In this document: one piece after another, positions 11,644-20,567 of the stretch
Layout: every line of letters starts with the position of its first letter
Position numbering within the stretch: the first letter of the stretch is position 1
From: Metabacillus sp. B2-18
Lineage (GTDB): Bacteria; Bacillota; Bacilli; Bacillales; Bacillaceae
Assembly (NCBI RefSeq): GCF_021117275.1
Contig: NZ_CP088245.1
Coordinates: 347,501-411,500, forward strand
Length of the DNA: 64,000 nt
Direction: 5' to 3'
Position numbers and translations under genes: made by a program
Notes under the pieces: generated by a model
Seen by the model: only the letters and a program-made list of their open reading frames with translations
Database searches by the model: none
Told to the model about the DNA's origin: nothing

Positions 11644-13137
11644 TTATCTTACACCTTTCATGAAGACCTGAATTTTTGGTGAGAGTAGGAAAAGAATAAT
11701 CGCAAGAAGAATTGCTACTCCTCCAATCGTCCCAAAGTAAAGGTTCTCAGTTTCTGGTGTGTAGAATCCTACAATTTGTGCATTAATAGCCTGTGCAGCT
11801 GCACTAGATAAGAACCATAAACTCATTGTCTGTGCTGAAAAGGCATTAGGTGCTAACTTAGTCGTTGCTGATAATCCTACAGGTGATAAGCATAGCTCAC
11901 CAAGAACAACAATGAAATAACTTAGAACAAGCCATAGTGGACTAACTAATGCATCTTCTCCAGATAGGTAGCCCGGTACGAGAATAACGATAAAAGATAA
12001 ACCTGCAAACAGTAACCCAAGTGAAAACTTTTGAGGAACAGATGGTTGGCGGTCCCCAAGTTTTACCCAAAGCCCTGCAAATACTGGTGCTAAGATGATG
12101 ATAAACAATGGGTTTAATGATTGAAACCAGGCAGGTGAAATTGTAAATCCTAGAAATTCTAGATTAGTTCGTTTATCGGCATAATGGGCAAGGATAGTTG
12201 AACCTTGTTCTTGTATAGCCCAAAACATAACAGCAGCGATAAATAACGGAATATAAGCGATAATTCTTGAACGCTCAGTTTCAGTTGTTTTCGGACTACG
12301 ATACATAACAATGAAATAAATTGTAGGAATTAAAATTCCTAAAATACCTATAAGTGCAATAAATGTCTCAATTGTAAGAATCCCCATTGAGATCGTAACT
12401 GCAATTAGTATCGCTAATACAATAGCACTGAAGCCTATTGTAGAAAAAACTTTTTTCTTTTCAGAAGCCGATAATGGGTTTGGGACCACTGTACCAGCAA
12501 GACCAAGGTTTTTCTTTTTAGTAAAAATAAATACTAATAATCCAAAAAACATTCCAATAGCCGCGATACTAAAACCTAAGTGGAAGTTATGTTTCAATCC
12601 AACTTCTCCAACAATTAGTGGCGATAGAAATGCACCAAAGTTAATGCCCATGTAAAAGATACTAAAACCTGCATCACGGCGGTGATCGCCTTCGCTGTAA
12701 ATATCACCAACAACGCTTGATACGTTTGGCTTTAGTAAACCTGTACCAATTACAATCAACACCATGGAAACAAAGAACATCGACACACTTCCAGGTATTG
12801 CTAATGCAATATGACCAAGCATAATAAATATGCCACCATAAAAAATAGACTTAGATGTACCGAATATCCTGTCAGCAAGCCATCCGCCTATAATTCCTGA
12901 CATATAAACGAGCGCTCCGTAAATAGACATAATGGCCAAAGCGGTGTTTTCGTCCAGTCCTAATCCGCCTTTTGACACTTCATAGTACATATAGTAAACG
13001 AGAATAGCACGCATCCCATAATAAGAAAAACGTTCCCAAAACTCAGTGAAGAAAAGAGTGAACAAGCCTTTAGGGTGTCCAAAAAAACCTTTTTGGGGAA
13101 CGCTTGCCACAATTTTCTGTTTATTTATATCTGACAT
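11644..13137 (-). CDS. POT/PTR2-family proton-dependent di-/tripeptide transporter
   Basis: This 497-residue membrane protein has about 14 segments and imports short peptides with protons. Family marks are FFTEFWERFSYYGMRAILVYY in helix 1 (the ExxERFxYYG motif) and FSIFYMGINFGAFLSPL, the PTR2 signature in helix 5. AVMFWAIQEQGSTI later provides the conserved substrate-contacting Glu. A perfectly spaced AAGGAGG precedes ATG 13137. It resembles DtpT of lactic acid bacteria and YclF of B. subtilis. It is single, convergent with the BCCT gene and divergent from the galactanase gene. Confidence 0.93.
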   Translation of the reverse strand: MSDINKQKIVASVPQKGFFGHPKGLFTLFFTEFWERFSYYGMRAILVYYMYYEVSKGGLGLDENTALAIMSIYGALVYMSGIIGGWLADRIFGTSKSIFYGGIFIMLGHIALAIPGSVSMFFVSMVLIVIGTGLLKPNVSSVVGDIYSEGDHRRDAGFSIFYMGINFGAFLSPLIVGEVGLKHNFHLGFSIAAIGMFFGLLVFIFTKKKNLGLAGTVVPNPLSASEKKKVFSTIGFSAIVLAILIAVTISMGILTIETFIALIGILGILIPTIYFIVMYRSPKTTETERSRIIAYIPLFIAAVMFWAIQEQGSTILAHYADKRTNLEFLGFTISPAWFQSLNPLFIIILAPVFAGLWVKLGDRQPSVPQKFSLGLLFAGLSFIVILVPGYLSGEDALVSPLWLVLSYFIVVLGELCLSPVGLSATTKLAPNAFSAQTMSLWFLSSAAAQAINAQIVGFYTPETENLYFGTIGGVAILLAIILFLLSPKIQVFMKGVR

Positions 13138-13342
13138 TACTATAACCTCCTTATTCTATTAATATAGTATATTTTGTGGTTTTAGTTTGTCAAAAGACAG
13201 AAAATTGGAAAATTATCTCGATTTTAACTTGTTTAAATACTTTTCTGGAAAAGTAACTGCCTTGGTGGTGTCCCAGGCTTGGACATCAAAGTACTTCCAA
13301 AATCTTATATAGTGCTTTCGGAATATTATATTAGTTTTTTGT

Positions 13343-13356
13343 TGAAAGCGTTTTAC
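13343..13356 (+). promoter_or_regulatory. cre-like site upstream of the galactanase gene
   Basis: TGAAAGCGTTTTAC matches the CcpA consensus TGWAARCGYTWNCW at 12 of 14 positions, including the central CG. It is 42 bases before the start codon, a position suited to repression. Glucose repression of this gene is inferred. Confidence 0.6.
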
Positions 13357-13397
13357 AATAAAGGTGCGGTAAATACTGAAAATATGAGGAGGTACTT

Positions 13398-14945
13398 ATG
13401 TTTAAAAAGCATCTTAAAAGATTAATTTTGAATGTATTTTGTTTGTCCCTGGTTTGTTTTAGTTTTGCTTTTTTGGGGTCACAAGAAAGAGTAGAAGCAT
13501 CATCATTTTCTTACGGAGCAGATATAGGCTGGATGAAACAATTAGAGGATGAAGGTGTAACTTGGGTAGATGATAATGGAAGCCTGGCAGATCCATTACA
13601 AATTCTCAAAAATCATGGAATCAACTCTGTGAGATTAAGAGTTTTTGTGAACCCTCCGAGTGACTATTATTGGTTAAAGGATGGAACAACTTGGACTATG
13701 CTTGGTTATAGTGATAAAGATGGAGTACTTGCAGCGGCAAAAAGGGCTAAGAATTTAGGTATGAGAGTTATGGTTGATTTTCATTATAGTGATGTTTTTG
13801 CAGACCCAGGACATCAGATAAAACCAAAGGCCTGGAGTAGCTACTCGCATACTCAGTTGCAAACAGCTGTATATAACCATACACATGATGTTATGAATGA
13901 ACTAGCGAAAAATGGTATATATCCTGAATGGGTACAAATTGGAAATGAAATGAACTCTGGTATTATGCATCCAGATGGTAGCACAGATAATTTTAGTAAG
14001 TTAACTGCCTACCTTAATAAAGGTTATGATGCAGTTAAGGCTGTAAGTCCATCTTCAAAGGTTGTTAGTCATTTAGCTCATGGGACTGATAACAGTTTAT
14101 TTAGATGGTGGTTCGATCAGTTTTTTAGCAATGGTGGAAAGACCGATGTAATTGGTGTATCTTTTTATCCATACTGGGATGGTCAACCTTATTGGGAAAT
14201 TACAGATGAATTGTCCTATAACTTGAATGACATTGCTTCTCGTTACAATAAGGAAGTTATGGTTGTAGAAGTAGGTGGGGATGAGAGCAATCCTAATGAT
14301 TCTTATTGGACGATTAACGATACAATTAATGTAGTAAAAGGTGTACCGAATGGGAAAGGGATTGGAGTATTTTATTGGGAGCCTCAGTCACACTCAAGTG
14401 TTCTCCCTGATGGTTATCCATTAGGTGCAAGCAAAGAGGTAGCAACAAATGTCTTACAATATACTACAGCAATTGATGCTTTTCTTGATGCGGCAACTAG
14501 TCAAGGGGTGAACCTTGTTATTAATCCTGGATTTGAAACTGATGGAGCTACACAGACTCCTTCAGGCTGGTCTACTTGGTCAAATTCAAATGATAATGCC
14601 AATTATACTGAATTTGGAGGGTATTCTGGAAGCTACAGGCTTTCTCATTGGAAAAGTACTCCTTATCAGGTCAGTACCTATCAGATTAAAGCAGGGTTAA
14701 TGAACGGGACCTATACAATGAGAGCATGGGTAAAGAGTGGTGGGGGCTTTAACACGAGTCAAATGTATGTAAAGAACTTTGGAGGGACAGAAAAAAATAT
14801 TGCAATACCCACAACAAATACTTGGACTCAACTTACTATAAATAATATTAATGTTACTAATGGTCAAGCAGAATTTGGATTTTGGACAGATGCTAATGCA
14901 AATAATTGGATTAATGTGGATTATGTTGAGTTCTATAAAAATTAA
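13398..14945 (+). CDS. ganB: Secreted arabinogalactan endo-beta-1,4-galactanase (GH53) with C-terminal CBM61
   Basis: It cuts beta-1,4-galactan side chains of pectin outside the cell. A signal peptide (KKHLKRLILNVFCLSLVCFS..., likely cleaved after VEA near residue 34) leads into a GH53 barrel with VRLRVFVNP, VMVDFHYSD, the acid/base Glu184 in WVQIGNEMNSG and the nucleophile Glu291 in MVVEVGGDES. Residues from about 375 to 515 (NLVINPGFETDG...WINVDYVEFYKN) form a beta-sandwich typical of CBM61, which binds galactan. GAGGAGG precedes the start. The gene has its own promoter region with a cre-like site and its own terminator; in B. subtilis the equivalent ganB lies at the end of the gan operon, here it comes first. 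Confidence 0.94.
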   Translation: MFKKHLKRLILNVFCLSLVCFSFAFLGSQERVEASSFSYGADIGWMKQLEDEGVTWVDDNGSLADPLQILKNHGINSVRLRVFVNPPSDYYWLKDGTTWTMLGYSDKDGVLAAAKRAKNLGMRVMVDFHYSDVFADPGHQIKPKAWSSYSHTQLQTAVYNHTHDVMNELAKNGIYPEWVQIGNEMNSGIMHPDGSTDNFSKLTAYLNKGYDAVKAVSPSSKVVSHLAHGTDNSLFRWWFDQFFSNGGKTDVIGVSFYPYWDGQPYWEITDELSYNLNDIASRYNKEVMVVEVGGDESNPNDSYWTINDTINVVKGVPNGKGIGVFYWEPQSHSSVLPDGYPLGASKEVATNVLQYTTAIDAFLDAATSQGVNLVINPGFETDGATQTPSGWSTWSNSNDNANYTEFGGYSGSYRLSHWKSTPYQVSTYQIKAGLMNGTYTMRAWVKSGGGFNTSQMYVKNFGGTEKNIAIPTTNTWTQLTINNINVTNGQAEFGFWTDANANNWINVDYVEFYKN

Positions 14946-14975
14946 TCATGGTATTCGGATATACATTTAAAAGGT

Positions 14976-15010
14976 AGAGGAGGTGTCGAGATTTTCGGCT
15001 CCTCTTTTTT
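14976..15010 (+). terminator. Terminator of the galactanase gene
   Basis: AGAGGAG pairs with CTCCTCT, followed by a run of six T. Confidence 0.75.
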
Positions 15011-15016
15011 ACGATG

Positions 15017-15039
15017 TAGGGACATGGTACCTGTCCCTA
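15017..15039. repeat. Short palindrome, TAGGGACA arms
   Basis: TAGGGACA and TGTCCCTA flank a 7-base loop TGGTACC. It resembles the element at 5675-5691 (shared CCTGTCCCTA-type half). It has no T-run, so it is probably a dispersed intergenic palindrome, not a terminator. Confidence 0.6.
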
Positions 15040-15152
15040 TTTATATAAAAAAATGAAAGAATTTCAAAGTAGGCTTATAAGAATATGAAATAGGGAATTA
15101 CTGCTTTCATATTCTTATATTATTTAAATAGAATCTTATATTTTAATCTAAA

Positions 15153-15169
15153 TGTAACCGTTTTATAAT
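15153..15169 (+). promoter_or_regulatory. cre-like site overlapping a consensus -10 upstream of ganS
   Basis: TGTAACCGTTTTAT (15153-15166) matches the cre consensus at 12 of 14 positions and overlaps a perfect TATAAT (15164-15169). The region 17 bases upstream (TTTTAA) is a poor -35, which would fit a promoter that needs an activator such as the AraC-type protein at 20568-21407. The leader to the start codon is about 90 bases. Confidence 0.55.
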
Positions 15170-15265
15170 GAGATCAACCTTAATAAACAAGGGGTAATGA
15201 AACAGACGTTAGTAAGTTAGTTACCTTAAGTTTTTTATAGTTATAACAAAGAGGGGGAAGAAAGT

Positions 15266-16558
15266 ATGAAAAAATTATCACCATTATTTAGTTTTATTTT
15301 AATTGCAATTCTTTTACTTGGTGGTTGTAGCAGTGGGTCTTCAGGATCATCTGAAGAAGGAAAAGGAGAAGGTGCGGAGGCATCTAGTGAAGAGCTTACA
15401 ATTTGGGCAACAAATATCAATGTGCCAGTATTAGAAAAAGCTGGTGAGTTATATAAAGAAGAACATCCAGACTTTAAATTAAATGTTGTTGAAATGAATA
15501 ATACGGATATTGATCAAAAATTAAAGATTGGCCTGCAAGCTGGTGGAGAAGGTTTGCCAGATGCAATGTTAAATGTTGATGATGGTTTATCAGGTTTATT
15601 TAGTAAGTTTCCAGATTCATTTGTGAACTTATCTGAAAAAGGCTTTGATGAGCATAAAGATCAATTCCCTGAATACAAACTGGGGAGTGTAACTCATGAT
15701 GGAAGTATCTATGCATTTCCGTTCGATGCTGGCCCAGTTGGATTATTCTACCGCACAGATTTATTTGAAGAAGCTGGTGTAGATGCTAACTCAATTAAGA
15801 CGTGGGATGACTACATTGAGGCAGGAAAGAAGATTAAAGAAAAAACAGGTGTAAGCATGTTAAGTTATGATGCTAATGAGTCTACAGTTTACACAATTTT
15901 ATTAAGTCAACAAGGATTAGGTTACTTTGATAATGATGGAAATGTCGTATTAGGTTCTAAAGAATCAGTTAATGCTTCTACATTAATGAAAGATTTAGCA
16001 AAAAATGATCTATTACTTGGAACAAATGGTTGGAGCCCATGGGTTGCTTCACTTGCAGATGGACAAACTGCAACAGCAATGGCTGGTGCTTGGTTAATTG
16101 GTACGCTACAACAACAAGTTCCTGATTCAGCAGGAAACTGGGGAACGATGGCTCTTCCAACTTTCGGTGAGGGGGGAGCTGGAGCTGCTAACCAAGGTGG
16201 TAGTTCATTTACAATTACTTCAAATAGTCCAAATGTTGATTTAGCTTATGATTTTCTAGCATTTTTCACAACTTCATTTGAAGTTCAAGAGCTTGCTATG
16301 GAAGGTGGCTTATTCCCAACATACGCACCAGTTTATGAGTCTGAATTATTTAGTCAACCTCTAGAGTACTTTGGTGGTCAAAAGGCATGGGAATTCTTTG
16401 CTGGTCAAATGGAAAAAATTCCAACTGTAAATTATACGGAAAATGATGTTGTTGCTCGTGAAGAAGCAATTAAATCCCAGGCAGAAGTTGTTAATGGTTC
16501 AGAAGTAAAAGAATCACTTGAAGGTGCAAAACAAAGAGTTGAAACTCGTCTTCAATAG
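15266..16558 (+). CDS. ganS: ABC transporter sugar-binding lipoprotein (galacto-oligosaccharide type)
   Basis: An N-terminal signal with lipobox LLLGGCSSG (lipidated Cys near residue 21) and an S/G/E-rich linker lead into a family 1 extracellular solute-binding fold (LTIWATNINVPVLEKAGELYKEEHPDFK...). It should sit on the outer face of the membrane and deliver oligosaccharides to the two permeases that follow. Context (galactanase before, permeases and GH42 after) equals B. subtilis ganS-P-Q-A, so galactobiose/galactotriose-type ligands are likely. GAGGGGG precedes the ATG. A strong hairpin between this gene and the permease genes would keep binding-protein mRNA in excess. Confidence 0.9.
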   Translation: MKKLSPLFSFILIAILLLGGCSSGSSGSSEEGKGEGAEASSEELTIWATNINVPVLEKAGELYKEEHPDFKLNVVEMNNTDIDQKLKIGLQAGGEGLPDAMLNVDDGLSGLFSKFPDSFVNLSEKGFDEHKDQFPEYKLGSVTHDGSIYAFPFDAGPVGLFYRTDLFEEAGVDANSIKTWDDYIEAGKKIKEKTGVSMLSYDANESTVYTILLSQQGLGYFDNDGNVVLGSKESVNASTLMKDLAKNDLLLGTNGWSPWVASLADGQTATAMAGAWLIGTLQQQVPDSAGNWGTMALPTFGEGGAGAANQGGSSFTITSNSPNVDLAYDFLAFFTTSFEVQELAMEGGLFPTYAPVYESELFSQPLEYFGGQKAWEFFAGQMEKIPTVNYTENDVVAREEAIKSQAEVVNGSEVKESLEGAKQRVETRLQ

Positions 16559-16578
16559 TTTGTTACTAAGTTAGTAAA

Positions 16579-16620
16579 GAAGTTATCAAAAGAGATATTT
16601 TCTTTTGATAACTTCCCTTT
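16579..16620 (+). terminator. Intra-operon stem-loop after ganS
   Basis: A 15-bp perfect stem (GAAGTTATCAAAAGA pairing with TCTTTTGATAACTTC) with a 7-base loop is followed by CCCTTTTAT. It is a partial terminator or 3'-stabilising hairpin, a common arrangement downstream of binding-protein genes so that they are expressed above the permeases. Confidence 0.8.
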
Positions 16621-16647
16621 TATCTGTACGGTAATGGAGGATCTGAT

Positions 16648-17494
16648 ATGTCATCTAATAGGTATACACCTTATTTGTTCTTAGCTCCAGCACTCATATT
16701 GTTTCTCGTTTTCACGGCTTATCCTATACTGTCATCTTTATTATTAAGCTTTCAAACTTTAGAAAATGGAACATATGTCTTTGCTGGTCTATCAAACTAT
16801 GCACGTTTAATGAAAGATACTGTCTTCTTTGAAGCGTTAAAGAACACTTTTATATTTTTAATCATTCAAGTTCCGATTATGTTAGGTTTAGCGTTAATTC
16901 TAGCAAATGCTCTGAACAGTAAGCTGCTTAAATTTAGAGGTTTTTTCCGTGTTGGTTTCTTTATGCCTGCTGTAACCTCTTTAGTTGCATACGCTATTTT
17001 ATTTTCGATCATGCTGCAAGATTCAGGTTTGATTAATCAGTTTTTGTCTTATTTTGGGGTAGACCAAATTAAGTGGTTATCTCACCCGTTTTGGGCAAAG
17101 GTTTCTATTATTATGTCCATGACTTGGAGATGGACTGGATATAACATGGTTATTTATTTAGCCGCCATGCAAAACATACCAGATGAGCTTTATGAAGCTG
17201 CTTCTTTAGACGGTGCTGGTAAAGTAAGACAATTTATAAATATTACTGTCCCGCAATTAAAACCGGTCATTTACAGCAATCATTTCCACTATTTCAACAC
17301 TACAGTTATTTGATGAACCATTTAACTTAACAAAAGGTGGACCTGCTGATTCTACCTTAACATTAGGATTGTATATTTATCGCGTAGGTTTTAGTTATTT
17401 TGAATTTGGCTACGCATCTGCTGTTGCCTATGTCATTGTATTGATCGTGGCAGCTCTATCAATTTTTCAGCTAAAAGTAATGGGAGATGAATAG
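16648..17494 (+). pseudogene. ganP: Sugar ABC permease (MalF-like), frameshifted near its end
   Basis: The first 208 residues are a normal sugar permease: TPYLFLAPALILFLVFTAYP and the EAA loop YEAASLDGAGKVRQFINI..PQLKPVI, which docks the ATPase. At about 17267-17272 the frame is lost (VIYSNHFHYF, stop at about 17311). One extra base, or two missing, moves it to a frame that continues TAIISTISTLQLFDEPFN...GLYIYRVGFSYFEFGYASAVAY and ends at 17494, exactly at the start of the next permease gene. As family members have PVI.FT here, loss of two bases is likeliest. If real, import through this system fails unless another permease substitutes. Confidence 0.88.
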
Positions 17495-17495
17495 A

Positions 17496-18338
17496 ATGGC
17501 TGAGAACAACCGTAAAAACAAACAACGATTACAGAAGTTTTTCTTATATTTTTCACTTATCATCTTTCTAATCATATCCATCTTTCCGTTTTATTGGATG
17601 TTTGTTGGATCGACAAACCATACGAGTAAGATGTTCACGAACCCTCCGACATTAACAGTTGGTAATGAATTTATGACTAACTTAACAAATTTAAATGATG
17701 CTATAGGAATTAGTCGTGTTGTGTTCAATTCCTTGTTCGTATCGTTGGTATTTGTCTTCCTTTCTTTAATTATTAGTACATTAGCTGCATATGCATTATC
17801 AAAGTTTTATTTTAAAGGAAGGAATGTCATCTTTTTAGCCTTTATGTTATCAATGATGGTTCCGTATCAAGCAACGATCATTCCTTTGTTTCGAATGATG
17901 ACACATTTTGAGTTACTTAATACTTATTTTGCTTTGATTGCACCACAATTGTGTTTTCCATTTGCGATTTTCTTAATGAGACAAAACTTTTTGGCTTTCC
18001 CAAGCTCATTAATTGAGTCAGCACGTATTGACGGCGCAGGAGAGCTGAGAATTTTTTTAACAGTCGTTTTACCTTCTATGAAACCTGCATTAGCGGCTAC
18101 GGCCATATATCTATTTATGATGCAATGGAATAACTTTATGTGGCCGTTAGTTGCAACAACATCTGAAGAAATGTACACCATCCCGGTTGCATTATCGAGT
18201 TTAATAGGTATTTCTATGATTGACTATGGACAGATTATGGTAGGAATTACAATTGCGACAATACCAATCATAATCTTTTTCTTGTTGCTGCAAAAACAGT
18301 TTATTTCTGGAATGCTTGGTAGTGCGGTGAAGGAGTAG
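17496..18338 (+). CDS. ganQ: Sugar ABC permease (MalG-like)
   Basis: This six-helix membrane subunit has IFPFYWMFVGSTNHTSKMF near the N-terminus, typical of MalG-type permeases. The EAA loop is SLIESARIDGAGELRIFLTVVLP at about residues 175-195. ATG 17496 is preferred because ATGGGAG then has 9 bases of spacing; ATG 17487 sits on that site. It overlaps no gene but follows the ganP stop by one base. With GanP it would form the channel, powered by an ATPase that is not encoded here (MsmX-type in B. subtilis). Confidence 0.92.
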   Translation: MAENNRKNKQRLQKFFLYFSLIIFLIISIFPFYWMFVGSTNHTSKMFTNPPTLTVGNEFMTNLTNLNDAIGISRVVFNSLFVSLVFVFLSLIISTLAAYALSKFYFKGRNVIFLAFMLSMMVPYQATIIPLFRMMTHFELLNTYFALIAPQLCFPFAIFLMRQNFLAFPSSLIESARIDGAGELRIFLTVVLPSMKPALAATAIYLFMMQWNNFMWPLVATTSEEMYTIPVALSSLIGISMIDYGQIMVGITIATIPIIIFFLLLQKQFISGMLGSAVKE

Positions 18339-18380
18339 TGCTTAACTTAATACTGAATTTTTAGCATGAGGAGACTTAAT

Positions 18381-20471
18381 ATGGTAAATAGATATCCAAC
18401 CATCCATGAGCGAGTAAAAGGTTTTATGCATGGTGGTGATTATAATCCTGATCAATGGCTGCGATATCCTGAAATCATTCAGGAAGACTATCGATTAATG
18501 AAACTTGCAAATTGTAATACTTTTTCTTTAAATATTTTTGGATGGAGTGCTATCGAACCAGAAGAAGGTGTCTATAACTTTGTATGGCTTGATCGAATTA
18601 TGAATGATTTGGCAGAGCGAGGCTCCAATGTAATATTGGCAACTCCTAGTGGAGCACGACCAGCCTGGTTGTCACAGCAGTATCCAGAAGTGTTGCGTGT
18701 TGAAAAAAATCGCAAGCGAAATTTACATGGGTTAAGGCATAATCATTGTATAACATCACCCGTTTACAGAGAGAAAACACAGCAATTAAATAGACTATTA
18801 GCGGAGAGGTATAAAGATCATCCTGCCCTTGTGATGTGGCATGTATCCAATGAGTATGGTGGGGAGTGTCACTGTGATATGTGTCAGGAGGCATTTAGAG
18901 ATTGGCTTAAGAAACAGTATAATCATGATTTAGATGAACTAAATCATGCATGGTGGGCAGGCTTTTGGAGTCATGCTTTTAATGATTGGTCACAAATTGA
19001 GTCACCTGCTCCGCATGGAGAAAATCAAGTACATGGACACAATTTAGACTGGAAACGGTTTGTCACTGATCAAACGATTGATTTTTACAAAAATGAAATT
19101 ATACCACTAAGAGAGATCACTCCCAATATTTTAGTTACTACTAACTTTATGGGGAATTATCCGGATATGGGGCCATATCTCGGTTTGGATTATAATAAAT
19201 TTGCAAAAGAAGTTGATGTTGTTACATGGGATAGTTACCCTGCTTGGCATGGAGATTATCAAGAAACATGGGAGCTTGCAGCAGACGTTGGTTTTGTTCA
19301 TGATATTTTTCGTTCTTTGAAAAATGGAAAGCCATTTCTAATTATGGAATCTACGCCAAGTTTAGTGAATTGGCATGAGGTGAACAAAGCTAAGCGACCT
19401 GGCATGCATTTGTTATCATCTTTGCAATCAGTTGCTCATGGTGCAGACTCCATTTTATATTTTCAATGGAGAAAAGGTCGAGGTGGATCTGAAAAATTTC
19501 ATGGAGCGGTTGTAGACCACCTTGGAAATGAGAATAATCGAGTATTCCGTGAAGTAGCTGAGCTAGGAGATCATTTATCTCGAATACAAGAAGTGGTAGG
19601 AACATCTGTAAAGTCGGAGGTAGCAATTGTTTTTGATTGGGAAAATCAATGGGCTATAGATGATGCGCAGGCTTTAAGAAAAGCGAGCAAAAAATATATT
19701 AAAACTTGTCAATCTCATTACCAATCCTTCTGGAAAAAGGGGATACCTGTAGATGTGATCTCGATGGATAAAGATTTTTCTCAGTATAAACTATTAATCG
19801 CCCCAATGTTATACATGGTTAAGCCAGGTGTTGCAGAACGAATTGAAGAATTTGTATCAAATGGTGGGATATTTGTAGCAACGTACTGGAGTGGCATAGT
19901 CAATGAAAACGATCTTTGTTTCTTAGGTGGCTTCCCAGGTCCTCTTAGAAATGTACTTGGGATCTGGTCTGAAGAAATTGATACACTATACGAAAATGAT
20001 TATAATGAAATTACATTCTTTTCTGATAACACTCTTGGTTTACATGGTACCTATCGAGCTAAAGATTACTGTGAAGTGATTCATACGGAAGGGGCTCAAG
20101 TTTTAGCTGAATATGAGCATGACTTTTATGTTGATACACCAGCTGTTACAGTGAATCAATTTGGTAACGGTCAAGCTTACTATCTGGCATCAAGAAATCA
20201 AAGTGATTTTTATGATGCATTCTACGGGAAGTTAGTAGATCAACTAGGAATAAATTCAATAGTCGGTGAAGATCTTCCAAATGGTGTAAGTGTACAAGTG
20301 CGAACGGATGGAAGCGAAGCTTATATTTTTGTTATGAATTTTAACAATACAGTTAAAAAGCTTACTTTAGTAGATGATCATAAATATTATGATTTACTAA
20401 CACAAAAATATATAAATACAACTTTTGAAATTAAACCATATGGTGTTTATGTTTTAAAGAAAAATAATTAG
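18381..20471 (+). CDS. ganA: GH42 beta-galactosidase, intracellular
   Basis: It hydrolyses imported galacto-oligosaccharides to galactose. The N-terminal barrel begins FMHGGDYNPDQWLRYPEII. The acid/base is Glu158 in WHVSNEYGGECHC and the nucleophile Glu323 in FLIMESTPS; residues around CHCDMC and the earlier Cys provide the zinc site of trimeric GH42 enzymes. The middle domain is a trimerisation/glutamine-amidotransferase-like fold (LLIAPMLYMVKPGVAERIEEFV), then a C-terminal beta domain. I start at ATG 18381, with GAGGAG seven bases upstream; ATG 18366 overlaps that site. There is no signal peptide. It is the last structural gene of the transport operon. Confidence 0.95.
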   Translation: MVNRYPTIHERVKGFMHGGDYNPDQWLRYPEIIQEDYRLMKLANCNTFSLNIFGWSAIEPEEGVYNFVWLDRIMNDLAERGSNVILATPSGARPAWLSQQYPEVLRVEKNRKRNLHGLRHNHCITSPVYREKTQQLNRLLAERYKDHPALVMWHVSNEYGGECHCDMCQEAFRDWLKKQYNHDLDELNHAWWAGFWSHAFNDWSQIESPAPHGENQVHGHNLDWKRFVTDQTIDFYKNEIIPLREITPNILVTTNFMGNYPDMGPYLGLDYNKFAKEVDVVTWDSYPAWHGDYQETWELAADVGFVHDIFRSLKNGKPFLIMESTPSLVNWHEVNKAKRPGMHLLSSLQSVAHGADSILYFQWRKGRGGSEKFHGAVVDHLGNENNRVFREVAELGDHLSRIQEVVGTSVKSEVAIVFDWENQWAIDDAQALRKASKKYIKTCQSHYQSFWKKGIPVDVISMDKDFSQYKLLIAPMLYMVKPGVAERIEEFVSNGGIFVATYWSGIVNENDLCFLGGFPGPLRNVLGIWSEEIDTLYENDYNEITFFSDNTLGLHGTYRAKDYCEVIHTEGAQVLAEYEHDFYVDTPAVTVNQFGNGQAYYLASRNQSDFYDAFYGKLVDQLGINSIVGEDLPNGVSVQVRTDGSEAYIFVMNFNNTVKKLTLVDDHKYYDLLTQKYINTTFEIKPYGVYVLKKNN

Positions 20472-20479
20472 AGATTATT

Positions 20480-20533
20480 AAAAAGTAAGAACTTCTATGA
20501 ACTAAGCTTCCTATTAGTTCTTGCTTTTTGTTT
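20480..20533 (+). terminator. Terminator after ganA
   Basis: AAAAAGTAAGAACT pairs with AGTTCTTGCTTTTT (one G-T pair) across a 22-base loop, with T-rich sequence after it. It separates the gan operon from the AraC-type gene. Confidence 0.8.
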
Positions 20534-20537
20534 ATTT

Positions 20538-20551
20538 TGTAATCGGTTACT
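20538..20551 (+). promoter_or_regulatory. cre-like palindrome before the AraC-type gene
   Basis: TGTAATCGGTTACT contains GTAA-N4-TTAC and matches the cre consensus at 12 of 14 positions. It lies only 17 bases before the AraC-type start codon and overlaps the end of the ganA terminator, so it would act as a roadblock-type site; support is modest. Confidence 0.35.
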
Positions 20552-20567
20552 TTTGGGAGGGGCTATT

